Below are positions 36,720 through 45,658 of a stretch of 64,000 bases of DNA, piece after piece. Both the position numbers and the translations under genes were made by a program. Each line of letters starts with the position of its first letter. The stretch's first letter is position 1. This DNA comes from Sphingomonas sp. PP-CE-3G-477 (GTDB taxonomy: Bacteria > Pseudomonadota > Alphaproteobacteria > Sphingomonadales > Sphingomonadaceae): contig NZ_QAOF01000003.1 in the NCBI RefSeq assembly GCF_003050745.1, forward strand, positions 248,001 through 312,000, given 5' to 3'. Under the pieces are notes generated by a model that was given only the letters and a program-made list of their open reading frames with translations, was not told the DNA's origin and ran no database searches.

Positions 36720-37756
36720 CGATGGATTTCACACGACGGCTGTTCCTGGCCGGTGCTGGTGCTGCGACCGCTAGCGGTGCGCTCGCACGGGTCGCGGCCA
36801 AGGCGCCGGTGCCGGTCAACCCACTGGTCCGCCAGCGTGCCGATGCGCAGGTCTTCCTGCACACCGACGGCTATTATTACATGACCGGATCGGTGCCCGA
36901 ATATGACCGGCTGGTGCTGCGCCGCTCGCGCACGCTGGCAGGGCTGTCGACCGCCAACGAGCGCGTCTTGTGGCGGCACGAGAAGACCGGGCCGATGTCC
37001 GGATTCCTCTGGGCACCCGAACTGCACCTGATCGACGGCCGCTGGATCATGTATTTCGCGGCAGGCCCCAGCGGCGGCGGCGAGGATGTGTTTCGTATCC
37101 GCACTTTCGCGGTGGTCTGCGACGGACCCGACGCGATGACCGGAACCTGGACCGTGTTGGGGCAATTGACGACGCCGTGGGACAGCTTCACGCTCGATTC
37201 CACCAGCTTCGTCCACCGCGGCACGCGCTATCTCGCCTGGGCCCAGCGCGAGCCGGGGATCGAGACCAACAGCAACCTCTATCTCGCGCCGCTCGCGACC
37301 CCGCTGACGCTGGCGGCAAAGCCCGCGCGGCTGGCGGTACCGACGCTCGATTGGGAGATCCGCGGCTTCAAGGTCGCCGAGGCGCCTGCGCTGCTGGCGC
37401 GCAACGGCAAGCTGTTCATGACCTATTCCGCGAGTGCGACCGACGCGCGATACTGCATGGGCATGCTGACCGCGCGTGACGATGCCGACATCATGGATCC
37501 GGCAGCCTGGACGAAATCGCCGCAGCCGGTGTTCAAGTCGTCGCCCGCGCACAAGGTCTTCGGGCCCGGCCACAACAGCTTCACCGTCGACGAGCGCGGC
37601 CGCGACATCCTGGTCTATCACGCGCGCGACTATGAGGCGATCAAGGGCGACCCGCTGTTCGATCCCAACCGCCACACCCGCGTTCAACGGTTCACGTACA
37701 AGCCCGACGGCACACCCGATTTCGGCGAACCGGTTGCCAACGGCCCATTGCGGTGA
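36716..37756 (+). CDS. GH43 exo-alpha-L-arabinofuranosidase-type enzyme, Tat-exported
   Basis: A 346-residue beta-propeller. The leader has a twin-arginine motif (TRRLFLAGAG), so it is probably folded before export. Triad Asp43 (RADAQVF), Asp161 (FTLDSTSF) and Glu222 (VAEAPALL). The layout resembles extracellular exo-1,5-alpha-L-arabinofuranosidases that release arabinose or arabinobiose from chain ends. Coupled to genes on both sides by ATGA and GTGA overlaps. The exact GH43 subfamily needs alignment. Confidence 0.85.
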   Translation: MTMDFTRRLFLAGAGAATASGALARVAAKAPVPVNPLVRQRADAQVFLHTDGYYYMTGSVPEYDRLVLRRSRTLAGLSTANERVLWRHEKTGPMSGFLWAPELHLIDGRWIMYFAAGPSGGGEDVFRIRTFAVVCDGPDAMTGTWTVLGQLTTPWDSFTLDSTSFVHRGTRYLAWAQREPGIETNSNLYLAPLATPLTLAAKPARLAVPTLDWEIRGFKVAEAPALLARNGKLFMTYSASATDARYCMGMLTARDDADIMDPAAWTKSPQPVFKSSPAHKVFGPGHNSFTVDERGRDILVYHARDYEAIKGDPLFDPNRHTRVQRFTYKPDGTPDFGEPVANGPLR

Positions 37757-39096
37757 GCGGCCTCGATCGCCGGACGTTCCTCGCCGCGGGAGCCGCAGCC
37801 GTACCCGCGGCCGCGATAGGCGCTGGCGCGAGTGCTGGCTCGAAGCCCTTGGCGCCGACGCCGCCGATGGGCTGGAACAGCTGGAACAGTTTCGCGACGA
37901 CGATCACCGAGGGGCAGGCGATCGAGACCGCGACGATCATGGCCGAGAAGCTGCTGCCGTCGGGCTATGATATCTTCACCGTCGATATCCAGTGGTACGA
38001 GCCGGGTGCGCAGAGTTACACCTACGCGACCAAGCCGACACCGGCGATGGACGGCTACGGCCGACTGCTCCCTGCGCCGAACCGGTTCCCGTCGAGCGTC
38101 GGCGGCAAAGGCTTCCGCCCGCTCGCCGACCGCGTCCACGCGCTCGGCCTTCGGTTCGGCATCCACCTGATGCGCGGTATTCCGCGGCTGGCGGTGGAGC
38201 GAAACCTGCCGGTGTTCGGGACGAAATACCGCGCGCGCGACATCGCCGACACCGCCAGCATCTGTGCCTGGAACCCGGACATGTACGGCGTCGACATGCG
38301 CAAGCCCGGCGCGCAGGCCTATTACGACAGCGTGTTCGCGCTCTACGCATCCTGGGGCGTCGATCTGGTCAAGATGGACGACATGAGTCGCCCGTATGAC
38401 GCGCACGCCCCCGAGATCGAGGCCGCACACGCCGCGATCGTCGCGACCGACCGGCCGATCATCCTCAGCCTATCGCCCGGCGAAACGCCGGTATCCCGCG
38501 CCGATCACGTCCGCCGCTTTGCGCAGATGTGGCGAATCAGCGACGATTTCTGGGACGAATGGCCGCTGCTCGAAGCGCAGTTCACCCGGCTGGAGAACTG
38601 GAACGCACACCGCGTACCCGGCGGCTGGCCCGATGCGGACATGCTCCCGCTCGGGCGTCTCGCGCTGGGCGCGCGCGACACCAAGTTCACGCCCGACGAA
38701 CAGCGCACGCTGATGACCCTGTGGTCGATCGCGCGCTCGCCACTGATCATGGGCGGTGATCTCCGCCATCTCGACCGCCCGACGCTCGACCTTCTCACCA
38801 ACCCCGAAGTCATCGCGGTCAACCAGGCGAGCTACGCCAACCAGCCACATTTTATTGAGGACGGTATACGAGTCTGGTCGGCACGCGTGCCGGGATCGCA
38901 GGATCGCTATCTCGCGCTGTTTAACACAGACAAAACCGAGCGATCCGTACAGCTTCGTCTCGACACGATCGCGCTGAACGGGCCGGTCGGCGTTCGTGAT
39001 CTCTGGGCACGGCGCGATCTGGAAAGGGCGTCCGGTACGCTGGTCACACGTGTGCCATCGCACGGCGCTGCGTTGTACCGCCTGACGCCTCGCTGA
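37753..39096 (+). CDS. GH27 glycosidase, probable beta-L-arabinopyranosidase (or alpha-galactosidase), Tat-exported
   Basis: A 447-residue enzyme with a twin-arginine leader (DRRTFLAAGAAA), a GH27 barrel starting TPPMGWNSWNSF and a C-terminal beta domain. The nucleophile is Asp209 (DLVKMDDM), and the acid/base Asp lies in WRISDDFW near residue 264. Alpha-galactosidases have two Asp in the motif IDDCW; here the second is Ile79 (TVDIQW). I recall the same Asp-to-Ile change in the Streptomyces GH27 beta-L-arabinopyranosidase, where it makes room for the pentose. GTG start inferred from the GTGA overlap with the preceding stop. Last gene of the operon. Confidence 0.85.
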   Translation: MSGLDRRTFLAAGAAAVPAAAIGAGASAGSKPLAPTPPMGWNSWNSFATTITEGQAIETATIMAEKLLPSGYDIFTVDIQWYEPGAQSYTYATKPTPAMDGYGRLLPAPNRFPSSVGGKGFRPLADRVHALGLRFGIHLMRGIPRLAVERNLPVFGTKYRARDIADTASICAWNPDMYGVDMRKPGAQAYYDSVFALYASWGVDLVKMDDMSRPYDAHAPEIEAAHAAIVATDRPIILSLSPGETPVSRADHVRRFAQMWRISDDFWDEWPLLEAQFTRLENWNAHRVPGGWPDADMLPLGRLALGARDTKFTPDEQRTLMTLWSIARSPLIMGGDLRHLDRPTLDLLTNPEVIAVNQASYANQPHFIEDGIRVWSARVPGSQDRYLALFNTDKTERSVQLRLDTIALNGPVGVRDLWARRDLERASGTLVTRVPSHGAALYRLTPR

Positions 39097-39150
39097 CCTG
39101 TCCGGCTAGGTGGCTGGGTAAAATTAACGCTTGCATCAACGTCCGCCCGA

Positions 39151-39180
39151 TCATACCGAATGTCCGAGTAATACCGACTG
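39151..39180. promoter_or_regulatory. Candidate GntR/FCD operator, site D
   Basis: The core ATGTCCGAGTA at 39160-39170 matches site C at all but the centre base. It is flanked by direct repeats of ATACCGA at 39153 and 39171, and another GTCGGA stands at 39189-39194. It lies about 45-60 bases before the second receptor gene. Confidence 0.45.
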
Positions 39181-39217
39181 CCGATAAGGTCGGATGGGCA
39201 TGCCAGGGAGAGGCTAG

Positions 39218-42154
39218 ATGGCGATGAAGTCGTTAATTCTGTGTTCCGCATCGATTGCAGCGCTGATGCTGGGAGCGCCGGCACAGGCGCAGGCCGTACC
39301 GACCACGCCGCAGGATCGGAACGGCCTGCCAGCGACCGGTACGCCCGCGGGCGTCGATGCAAACACCGTCCAGACGCCACCCTCGGCTGAGCAGCCCGCG
39401 ACCAGCCAGACTGCCGGCGACCAGACCGCAGGCGACCAGACCGACGCGGACATCGTCGTCACCGGCGTCCGTGCCTCGATCGTCGGCGCACTGAACGTTC
39501 GCAAAAATTCGATCCAGATCGTCGATTCGATCGTCTCGGAAGACGTCGGCAAGCTGCCTGACAACAACGTCGTCGAGGCGCTTCAGCGCGTGACTGGCAT
39601 TCAGGTCACCGACCGTGCCGGCGGCGAAGCGGCGACGATCACGATCCGAGGTCTGACCGATCCGTTGACGACGTTGAACGGGCGCAACATCTTCACCGCG
39701 GCCGGCACGTCCTTCAACCTGCAGGATATCTCGGCGAACCTCGTCAAGCAGGTCGACGTCTACAAGACCCGCTCGGCCGACCAGCTGGAAACGGGGCTGG
39801 CCGGGCAGATCGACGTGCAGACCCGGCGCCCGCTCGATTTCGACGGCTTCGCGATATCGGGCCTCGTACGCGGGCTCTATTCGGAACTCGCCGACAAGGT
39901 GAACCCAAATGCCGCGCTGCTGATCAGTGACCGTTGGAAAACCGGCATCGGCGATATCGGCCTGCTGGTGAACGGCAGCTACACGCGCGCCGAATTCCGC
40001 AACCAGAATTTGCAGGCCGGCGCGATGGTGCCGTTCGCGACGGAAAACCCGCCGGCGGGTTCGGGTCTTACCCCGTTGCAGCGGATCTTCCCGGGTGACA
40101 GGAACCAGAACTGGACGCCGGGCCTGGATGCAGGTCTCCCGACCGCGCCGGGCTCCACGCTCAACATCAACGGCGTCAATACGCCGTATTATCTGTCGCG
40201 AGACGCGGTCATCGCGTCCGATGTCTACGGCAAGCGCGAACGCCGCGCGCTCAACGCAGCGCTGCAATGGGCGCCCAACGATCGTTCGGTCTACACGGCG
40301 GAAGTCTTCTACACCGGCTTCAAGGGCAAGACGTTCAACAGCCTGAACTTCAGCTTCGTCGATTGGTGGGGCGACCTGCCGGCCAATCCCGGGACGAGCT
40401 TCGAGCTGTTCGACGGGACGAACATCATCAAGTCGCGGCAGGTCGGTTCGGTCGCGGGGTTCAATAGCGGCGACACGGCCACCAGCAAGACCGACAGCTA
40501 TGTGTATGCGTTGAACGCCAAGTGGGACGTGGGCGACCGCGGCAAGATCTCGGCCGACATCGCGTATCAGGACAGCAAGAACGAGACCTCGTTCTTCGCC
40601 ATCCGCACGGATCGCGGGCCGCTCGACATCGACGTCGACTTCAACGCGGGCGGTGGGCTGCCGTCCTACAGCTTCGGCAATCAGGCCGTGCTGACCGACG
40701 CGACGGCTTGGACGATCGGCAACCTGTTCGACAGCGGCACCAAGAATACCGGCAGCGCGCTGACGATGATGCTCGATGGCGAATATGGCTGGGACGAAGG
40801 ATTCCTGCGGCGCATCAAGGGCGGCTTCCGCTTCGACGACCGCAAGGCTGACAATTATGTGCGCGACCAGGGCGCGGGGGGGCTGGGCACCACGCTGGCG
40901 GCGTTCGGCGAGGGCAAGCCCTTCACCAACAGCGGCTTCTTCGACGGTCAGGCGGACATTCCGACGAGCTGGGTGCTGGCCGATCCGCGCAGCATGGACC
41001 GCGACGCCGTCCGCACGCTGTATCGCGCCGTCGCGCCCGGCCTGTTACTATCCGATCAGCTGAGCTTCGGCCAGGTGTTCGGCATCTCGGAAAAGAACGT
41101 CGCCGCCTATGGGCTTGCCGATGGCGAAGTCAGCATCTTCGGGCGTCCGCTGCAGCTTCAGGCCGGCGTGCGGTATGTGGCGATCGACACCGATTATGAC
41201 TATTTTGATCGCGGTGCCAACTTTGCCCGAACAAGCGTGTCCACGAGTTCGGAGAAGTGGCTGCCCTCGTTCACCGCGCGCTATGCGATCACGAATAATC
41301 TGCGCGTCCGCTTCAACTATGGCGAAACGCTCCGGCGTCCCAGCTTCGGCGATCTGAACCCCAATCCCGTGCTGACGGGCGACTTGTCGCGCATCGGCTT
41401 CGGTTCGGGCACGTCGGGAACGGCAAACCTCACCCCGACGCATTCGAAGAACATCGATCTGGCGGTCGAATGGTATTTCGAACGCAACAGCGCGATCTAC
41501 GTGACCGCCTTCCGTCGCGAGATCGACGGGTTGGTCGTGCCGCTCACGGTGCGTGAATCGATCCCGAACAACTATCTGCCGCGCAATGAGACCTATACCG
41601 AGACGTTCAACATCACGCGTCCCGTCAACGCATCGGACGGCGTGCTGAAGGGCGTCGAACTGGGCCTGACCTATTTCCCGACCTACCTGCCCGGTCCTCT
41701 GAACGGGCTCGGTGTCACCGGCAGTGCTACGATCCTCGATTCAGAACAGACCATCCCGCTCACCAACGCGGCCGGCGAGATCACCGGATCGACGAAGTCG
41801 GCGTTCTTCGGCGTATCGAAACTGTCGTACAATGCGACGCTGGCCTACGATAACGGGCCGATCGGCGCGCGTCTGTCGTACGTCTGGCGCAAGGGCTTCC
41901 TGCAGAGCAACGAAGCCCGGGCGTTCGCCAATCCGATCGGCTTCTGGCGCGCCCCGGAAAAGAGCCTGGACTTCCAGCTGACCTTGAACGTGAACAAGGA
42001 TATCGGCCTGACGTTCGACGCGGTGAACCTGACCAAGGCCAAGCAGCAGAACTATTACAAGTTCGGCGACGTCGGTAACCGCGAGGAGTTCAACTCCAGC
42101 ACGCTGCTCATCGACCGCACCTTCGCGATCGGTGCGCGCTACACGTTCAAGTAA
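39218..42154 (+). CDS. TonB-dependent receptor (glycan uptake), second
   Basis: A 978-residue outer-membrane receptor. Signal peptide about 1-26 (ending APAQAQA), a spacer with repeats of TAGDQ, then DIVVTGVRASIVGALNVRKN, a plug (QIVDSIVSEDVGKLPDNNVV, VEALQRVTGIQVTDRAGGE) and a barrel ending FAIGARYTFK. It differs clearly from the first receptor, so the two probably take different oligosaccharides. GGGAGAGG before 39218 supports the start. It begins 121 bases after the GH27 gene, with its own promoter region and site D. Confidence 0.93.
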   Translation: MAMKSLILCSASIAALMLGAPAQAQAVPTTPQDRNGLPATGTPAGVDANTVQTPPSAEQPATSQTAGDQTAGDQTDADIVVTGVRASIVGALNVRKNSIQIVDSIVSEDVGKLPDNNVVEALQRVTGIQVTDRAGGEAATITIRGLTDPLTTLNGRNIFTAAGTSFNLQDISANLVKQVDVYKTRSADQLETGLAGQIDVQTRRPLDFDGFAISGLVRGLYSELADKVNPNAALLISDRWKTGIGDIGLLVNGSYTRAEFRNQNLQAGAMVPFATENPPAGSGLTPLQRIFPGDRNQNWTPGLDAGLPTAPGSTLNINGVNTPYYLSRDAVIASDVYGKRERRALNAALQWAPNDRSVYTAEVFYTGFKGKTFNSLNFSFVDWWGDLPANPGTSFELFDGTNIIKSRQVGSVAGFNSGDTATSKTDSYVYALNAKWDVGDRGKISADIAYQDSKNETSFFAIRTDRGPLDIDVDFNAGGGLPSYSFGNQAVLTDATAWTIGNLFDSGTKNTGSALTMMLDGEYGWDEGFLRRIKGGFRFDDRKADNYVRDQGAGGLGTTLAAFGEGKPFTNSGFFDGQADIPTSWVLADPRSMDRDAVRTLYRAVAPGLLLSDQLSFGQVFGISEKNVAAYGLADGEVSIFGRPLQLQAGVRYVAIDTDYDYFDRGANFARTSVSTSSEKWLPSFTARYAITNNLRVRFNYGETLRRPSFGDLNPNPVLTGDLSRIGFGSGTSGTANLTPTHSKNIDLAVEWYFERNSAIYVTAFRREIDGLVVPLTVRESIPNNYLPRNETYTETFNITRPVNASDGVLKGVELGLTYFPTYLPGPLNGLGVTGSATILDSEQTIPLTNAAGEITGSTKSAFFGVSKLSYNATLAYDNGPIGARLSYVWRKGFLQSNEARAFANPIGFWRAPEKSLDFQLTLNVNKDIGLTFDAVNLTKAKQQNYYKFGDVGNREEFNSSTLLIDRTFAIGARYTFK

Positions 42155-42191
42155 TCAGGCCGGTACATACGGTCAAAGGGGGAGGGGCGGA

Positions 42192-44222
42192 ATGATCGGA
42201 CGCGGTATGAAGCCGATCCTCCGCCGCTCCTTACTGCTCGGGGCCGTGCTGCTCGGGGCGGCCGTCCCGGTTATCGCAGCGCCGTCGCTCGACACGCACC
42301 GCATCGCCCGCGACCGGTTCGGCAACGACGCGCCTTGGTATGAGAACCGGATTCCGTTCTTCGAATCCGCCGATCCGAAGCTCGATGCGGTCTATTATTA
42401 TCGCTGGTCGCTGTACCGCGCGCATCAGCGCGACCTCGGCGCGGAGGGGTATATCTCGACCGAGTTCCTCGACGACGTCGGCTGGCAGCTCGAACCCTAT
42501 GCCAGCCTGAACGACGCTACCGGCTTTCACCTGGCGGAGGGGCGCTGGCTGCGCGATCGGCGCTCTGCCGACGATTATATCGATTTCATGTATCGGCGCG
42601 GCAACGACCGGCACTTTACCGATTACATGGCGGATTCGGTCTATGCCCGGTTCCTCGTCGACGGGGACCGTGCCGCAGCGACCCGGCATCTCGCAGCGAT
42701 GCGGCGGCTGTACGATGCATGGAACGATCACTTCGACTCCAGCAAGGGGCTGTACTGGGTCGAGCCTCTGCTCGATGCGACCGAATACACGATCTCCTCG
42801 ATCGACGCGTCGGGTGGCAAGGACGGCTTCCGCGGCGGGGATTCGTTTCGGCCGTCGATCAACGCGTACATGTACGCCAACGCCCGTGCGATCGGCCGAC
42901 TGTCGACGATGGTCGGCGACCATGAGGGTGCGGAAGACTTTTCGACGCGCGCACAGGCGATCAAGGTGCGGGTGCAACGAGACTTGTGGAGCCCGGCGCT
43001 CGGCCACTTCATCGATCGCTACAAGGTCGATAATACGTTCGTGAAATACTGGGCGCCGATCCGGGGGCGCGAGCTGGTCGGATACCTGCCCTGGACGTTC
43101 GATCTCGCGGACGACGACGACAGGCTCGCGGGTGCGTGGACGCATCTGCTCGACCGGGGCGGGCTTAGTGGGGCGGCGGGCATGCGTACCGTCGAGCCGA
43201 GCTACCCATATTACATGCGACAATATCGCTATGAGCTGGGTGCGCCTGAGTGCCAGTGGAATGGCCCGAACTGGCCGTTTCAGACCACGCAGGTCCTGAC
43301 GGGCATGGTGAACCTGCTCGATCATTATCGCCAGTCGAAGGTGACGCGCGGCGATTACATGCGGCTGCTCCGGCAATATGCGGCGCTGCATTACCAGGGC
43401 GACAAGCTTGATATCGAGGAGGATTACCACCCCGAAACCGGCAAGCCGATCGTCGGGCTGGCGCGCAGCCACCATTATTTCCACTCCGGATACGCGGACC
43501 TGATCCTGACGGGCCTGGTCGGGATCCGCCCGCGCGCGGACGACGTGCTGGAGGTCAATCCGCTGCTGCCGGACGCCGAGGATCCGCAGGCGCTGCGCTG
43601 GTTCCGGATGCAGGACGTGCCCTATCATGGCCACAGCGTCGCGGTGACCTGGGACGTCGATGGCCGGCATTATGGCGGTCGTCCCGGATTGACGATCGAA
43701 ATAGACCGCAAACGTGTCGCCCACCGCGCGACCCTGGGGCGGATGATCGTGCCGATCACGCGGCTTGCGACGCCGCCAATCGAGCGTCCGATCGACCGAG
43801 CGGTACAGCTTGTGCGCGGTCAGTTTCCCAAGGCCAGCGCGTCGAGCGGTACGGATCCGGAGAATTTGCACGACGGGATCGACGGCCGAATATGGTTCTT
43901 CTCGGAGTTGGCCAATGGATGGTCCTCCGCGCCGTCGCCGGACGCGCAGTGGTACCAGGTCGACTTTGGTACCGACGTCGACGTGTCGCGGGCCGAACTC
44001 GCCTTCTTTGACGATCGCCAGGATTTTGCGGTGCCGAAATCGCTGAGGTTCGAGGTTTGGGATGGCCGGCGCTGGACGGCTTTGCGAGCCAGGGGCGGCG
44101 ATCCCATTGCGAACGGCATCACGCACGCCCGGTGGCCGCGGGTCTCGGTTCGAAAGATCCGCGTCTCGTTCGCCCAGCCTTTGGCCAAGCGCACCCGGCT
44201 GGTCGAGTTCAAGCTGTACTAG
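42192..44222 (+). CDS. Six-hairpin (MGH1-like) glycoside hydrolase with a C-terminal discoidin domain
   Basis: A 676-residue exported protein. Leader about 1-30 (ending VIAAPS), then an (alpha/alpha)6 barrel similar to mannosylglycerate hydrolase-like and GH63-type enzymes: VYYYRWSLYRAH, FLDDVGWQ, GLYWVEPLLDATEYTISS, ECQWNGPNWPFQT and DIEEDYHPETGKP. Residues about 545-676 form an F5/8 type C-like module. The Asp in VEPLLDATE and Glu in EEDYHPETG are candidate catalytic residues. GGAGG six bases before 42192 supports the start. 37 bases after the receptor and probably co-transcribed. I cannot assign the glycosidic bond; context suggests an arabinose- or galactose-bearing glycan. Confidence 0.75.
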   Translation: MIGRGMKPILRRSLLLGAVLLGAAVPVIAAPSLDTHRIARDRFGNDAPWYENRIPFFESADPKLDAVYYYRWSLYRAHQRDLGAEGYISTEFLDDVGWQLEPYASLNDATGFHLAEGRWLRDRRSADDYIDFMYRRGNDRHFTDYMADSVYARFLVDGDRAAATRHLAAMRRLYDAWNDHFDSSKGLYWVEPLLDATEYTISSIDASGGKDGFRGGDSFRPSINAYMYANARAIGRLSTMVGDHEGAEDFSTRAQAIKVRVQRDLWSPALGHFIDRYKVDNTFVKYWAPIRGRELVGYLPWTFDLADDDDRLAGAWTHLLDRGGLSGAAGMRTVEPSYPYYMRQYRYELGAPECQWNGPNWPFQTTQVLTGMVNLLDHYRQSKVTRGDYMRLLRQYAALHYQGDKLDIEEDYHPETGKPIVGLARSHHYFHSGYADLILTGLVGIRPRADDVLEVNPLLPDAEDPQALRWFRMQDVPYHGHSVAVTWDVDGRHYGGRPGLTIEIDRKRVAHRATLGRMIVPITRLATPPIERPIDRAVQLVRGQFPKASASSGTDPENLHDGIDGRIWFFSELANGWSSAPSPDAQWYQVDFGTDVDVSRAELAFFDDRQDFAVPKSLRFEVWDGRRWTALRARGGDPIANGITHARWPRVSVRKIRVSFAQPLAKRTRLVEFKLY

Positions 44223-44235
44223 GTATGACCTGACA

Positions 44236-45486
44236 TCAGCCGAGCACGATCCGCGTGCCGAGCGCCGCGATCAACGCGAGCGGCATCGCCACCGCACCGA
44301 GCTTCAGGAACCGCCAGAACCCGATATCCTCGCCCTCGCGCCGGATCGCCTGCAACCAGAGGATCGTCGCGAGGCTACCGGTGATGGACAGGTTGGGGCC
44401 CAGGTCGACGCCGATCAGCAGCGCGTCGACGACCAGCCTTGGCGGTTGGGCCTGAAGGACGGCGGTGCTGGCGAGGAGGCCCGCGGGCAGATTGTTCATC
44501 AGGTTCGATCCGATCGCCAGGATCGTTCCGGATACCAGCGATGCCTGGACCGGGTCGGCGGACGCGGTGCGGATCGCTTGCGCCACCCAGGCAATCACGC
44601 CGGTAAGGTCCAGCGCCTCGACGAGCACGAACAGCCCGGCGACGAGCGGCAGCACGCTCCACGAGACACCCCGCAGCAGCGCGACCGGCGACGACCGCGC
44701 GATCGCGCAGACCGCCAGTGTCGTGACGATGCCTGCGATCGCGGTAGGCAAGCCGAGTTCGATATCGAGCGCGGAGACGACCAGCAGCACGATCGCAGTG
44801 ACGACGATCCCGACGAACGCAGCCTTGCCGCCTGTGGTCAGCGGCGTGCGCTCGACGTCGCTGCAGCAACTGCCCGCCAGCCTCTTGCGTTCGACCCAGC
44901 GCAGCACGAGGAAGGTGACGACGATCGATGCCAGCGAGGGCAGCGCGAACGAGGCGAACCACTGGCCGAGAGGCGGCATCCTGCCACCGTAGAGCACGAG
45001 GTTCGCCGGATTGGAGATCGGCAGGACGAAGCTCGCCGCGTTGGCGATCAACGCGCACGCGAACAGCAGCGGCAGCGGATCGGCCTTCGCCTTCTTCGCC
45101 GCGGCGTAGACCGCCGGGGTCAGGACCACCGCGGTCGCGTCGTTCGACAGGAACGTCGTCGTGACGATGCCGGTGACGTAGACGAGCGCAAACAGTCGCG
45201 CGGTCGATTCCCTGGCATGGATCGCGGCGGTGGCGGCGATCCAGTCGAACAATCCTTCCGCGCGGGCGACTTCGCTGAGCAGCATCATGCCGATCAGGAA
45301 CAGATAGACGTCCATCCCCTTTGCGACCGCGCCGACGGCGGCGGGGAAGGGCATCAGGCCGAACAGCAGCAGCGCCGCCGCGCCCGTGACCGCCCAGATC
45401 GCTTCCGGCCAGCGGAACGGCCGCGCGATGACGGCCGCCGTGGAGGCGGCGCAGATACCCCAGGTTGCGCCCGTCGCGAGGATCAT
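44236..45486 (-). CDS. ArsB/SLC13-type ion transporter
   Basis: A 416-residue inner-membrane protein with ten to twelve segments. FLSNDATAVVLTPAVYAAA, ALIANAASFVLPISNPANLVLYG and GSNLMNNLPAGLL are signatures of the ArsB/NhaD-type ion transporter superfamily; ArsB extrudes arsenite. GGAAGG before 45486 supports the start. No arsR or arsC is next to it, so another anion is possible. A central CCSD segment between the two halves might bind arsenite, a guess. Confidence 0.75.
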   Translation of the reverse strand: MILATGATWGICAASTAAVIARPFRWPEAIWAVTGAAALLLFGLMPFPAAVGAVAKGMDVYLFLIGMMLLSEVARAEGLFDWIAATAAIHARESTARLFALVYVTGIVTTTFLSNDATAVVLTPAVYAAAKKAKADPLPLLFACALIANAASFVLPISNPANLVLYGGRMPPLGQWFASFALPSLASIVVTFLVLRWVERKRLAGSCCSDVERTPLTTGGKAAFVGIVVTAIVLLVVSALDIELGLPTAIAGIVTTLAVCAIARSSPVALLRGVSWSVLPLVAGLFVLVEALDLTGVIAWVAQAIRTASADPVQASLVSGTILAIGSNLMNNLPAGLLASTAVLQAQPPRLVVDALLIGVDLGPNLSITGSLATILWLQAIRREGEDIGFWRFLKLGAVAMPLALIAALGTRIVLG

Positions 45487-45658
45487 CGCCGCCTTCCGTT
45501 ATGGTCGGGACCGGACCGTCGCAAAACTGGGGACCGCGAGCGCCGGGCGTCACTTCGTAGGCCATGCGGAGCGGAACCAGCGGCTGGGTGAGGCCTCCGC
45601 AATGCGCGCAGGCCGCTCGTTGAACGGACATACGACCATGTCGGAGACGGCAGGCCGG

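Noticed and set aside
39380..39450. Short TAGDQ repeats in the second receptor as a CRISPR-like array
   Set aside because: They are in-frame coding repeats of the spacer after the signal peptide. No CRISPR array was seen anywhere in the window.
42231..44126. A 631-codon minus-strand frame
   Set aside because: Antisense to the six-hairpin hydrolase; no domain, signal peptide or ribosome site.
19104..44222. Recent horizontal transfer of the arabinose locus
   Set aside because: Composition and codon use look like the flanks, and no mobility genes border it. Nothing visible separates it from native sequence.
45487..45658. A small CxxC-bearing peptide (starting MSVQRAACAHCGG) before the ArsB gene
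   Set aside because: The frame has no stop before running out of phase through the ArsB gene, and there is no clear ribosome site, so the zinc-ribbon look is probably chance.
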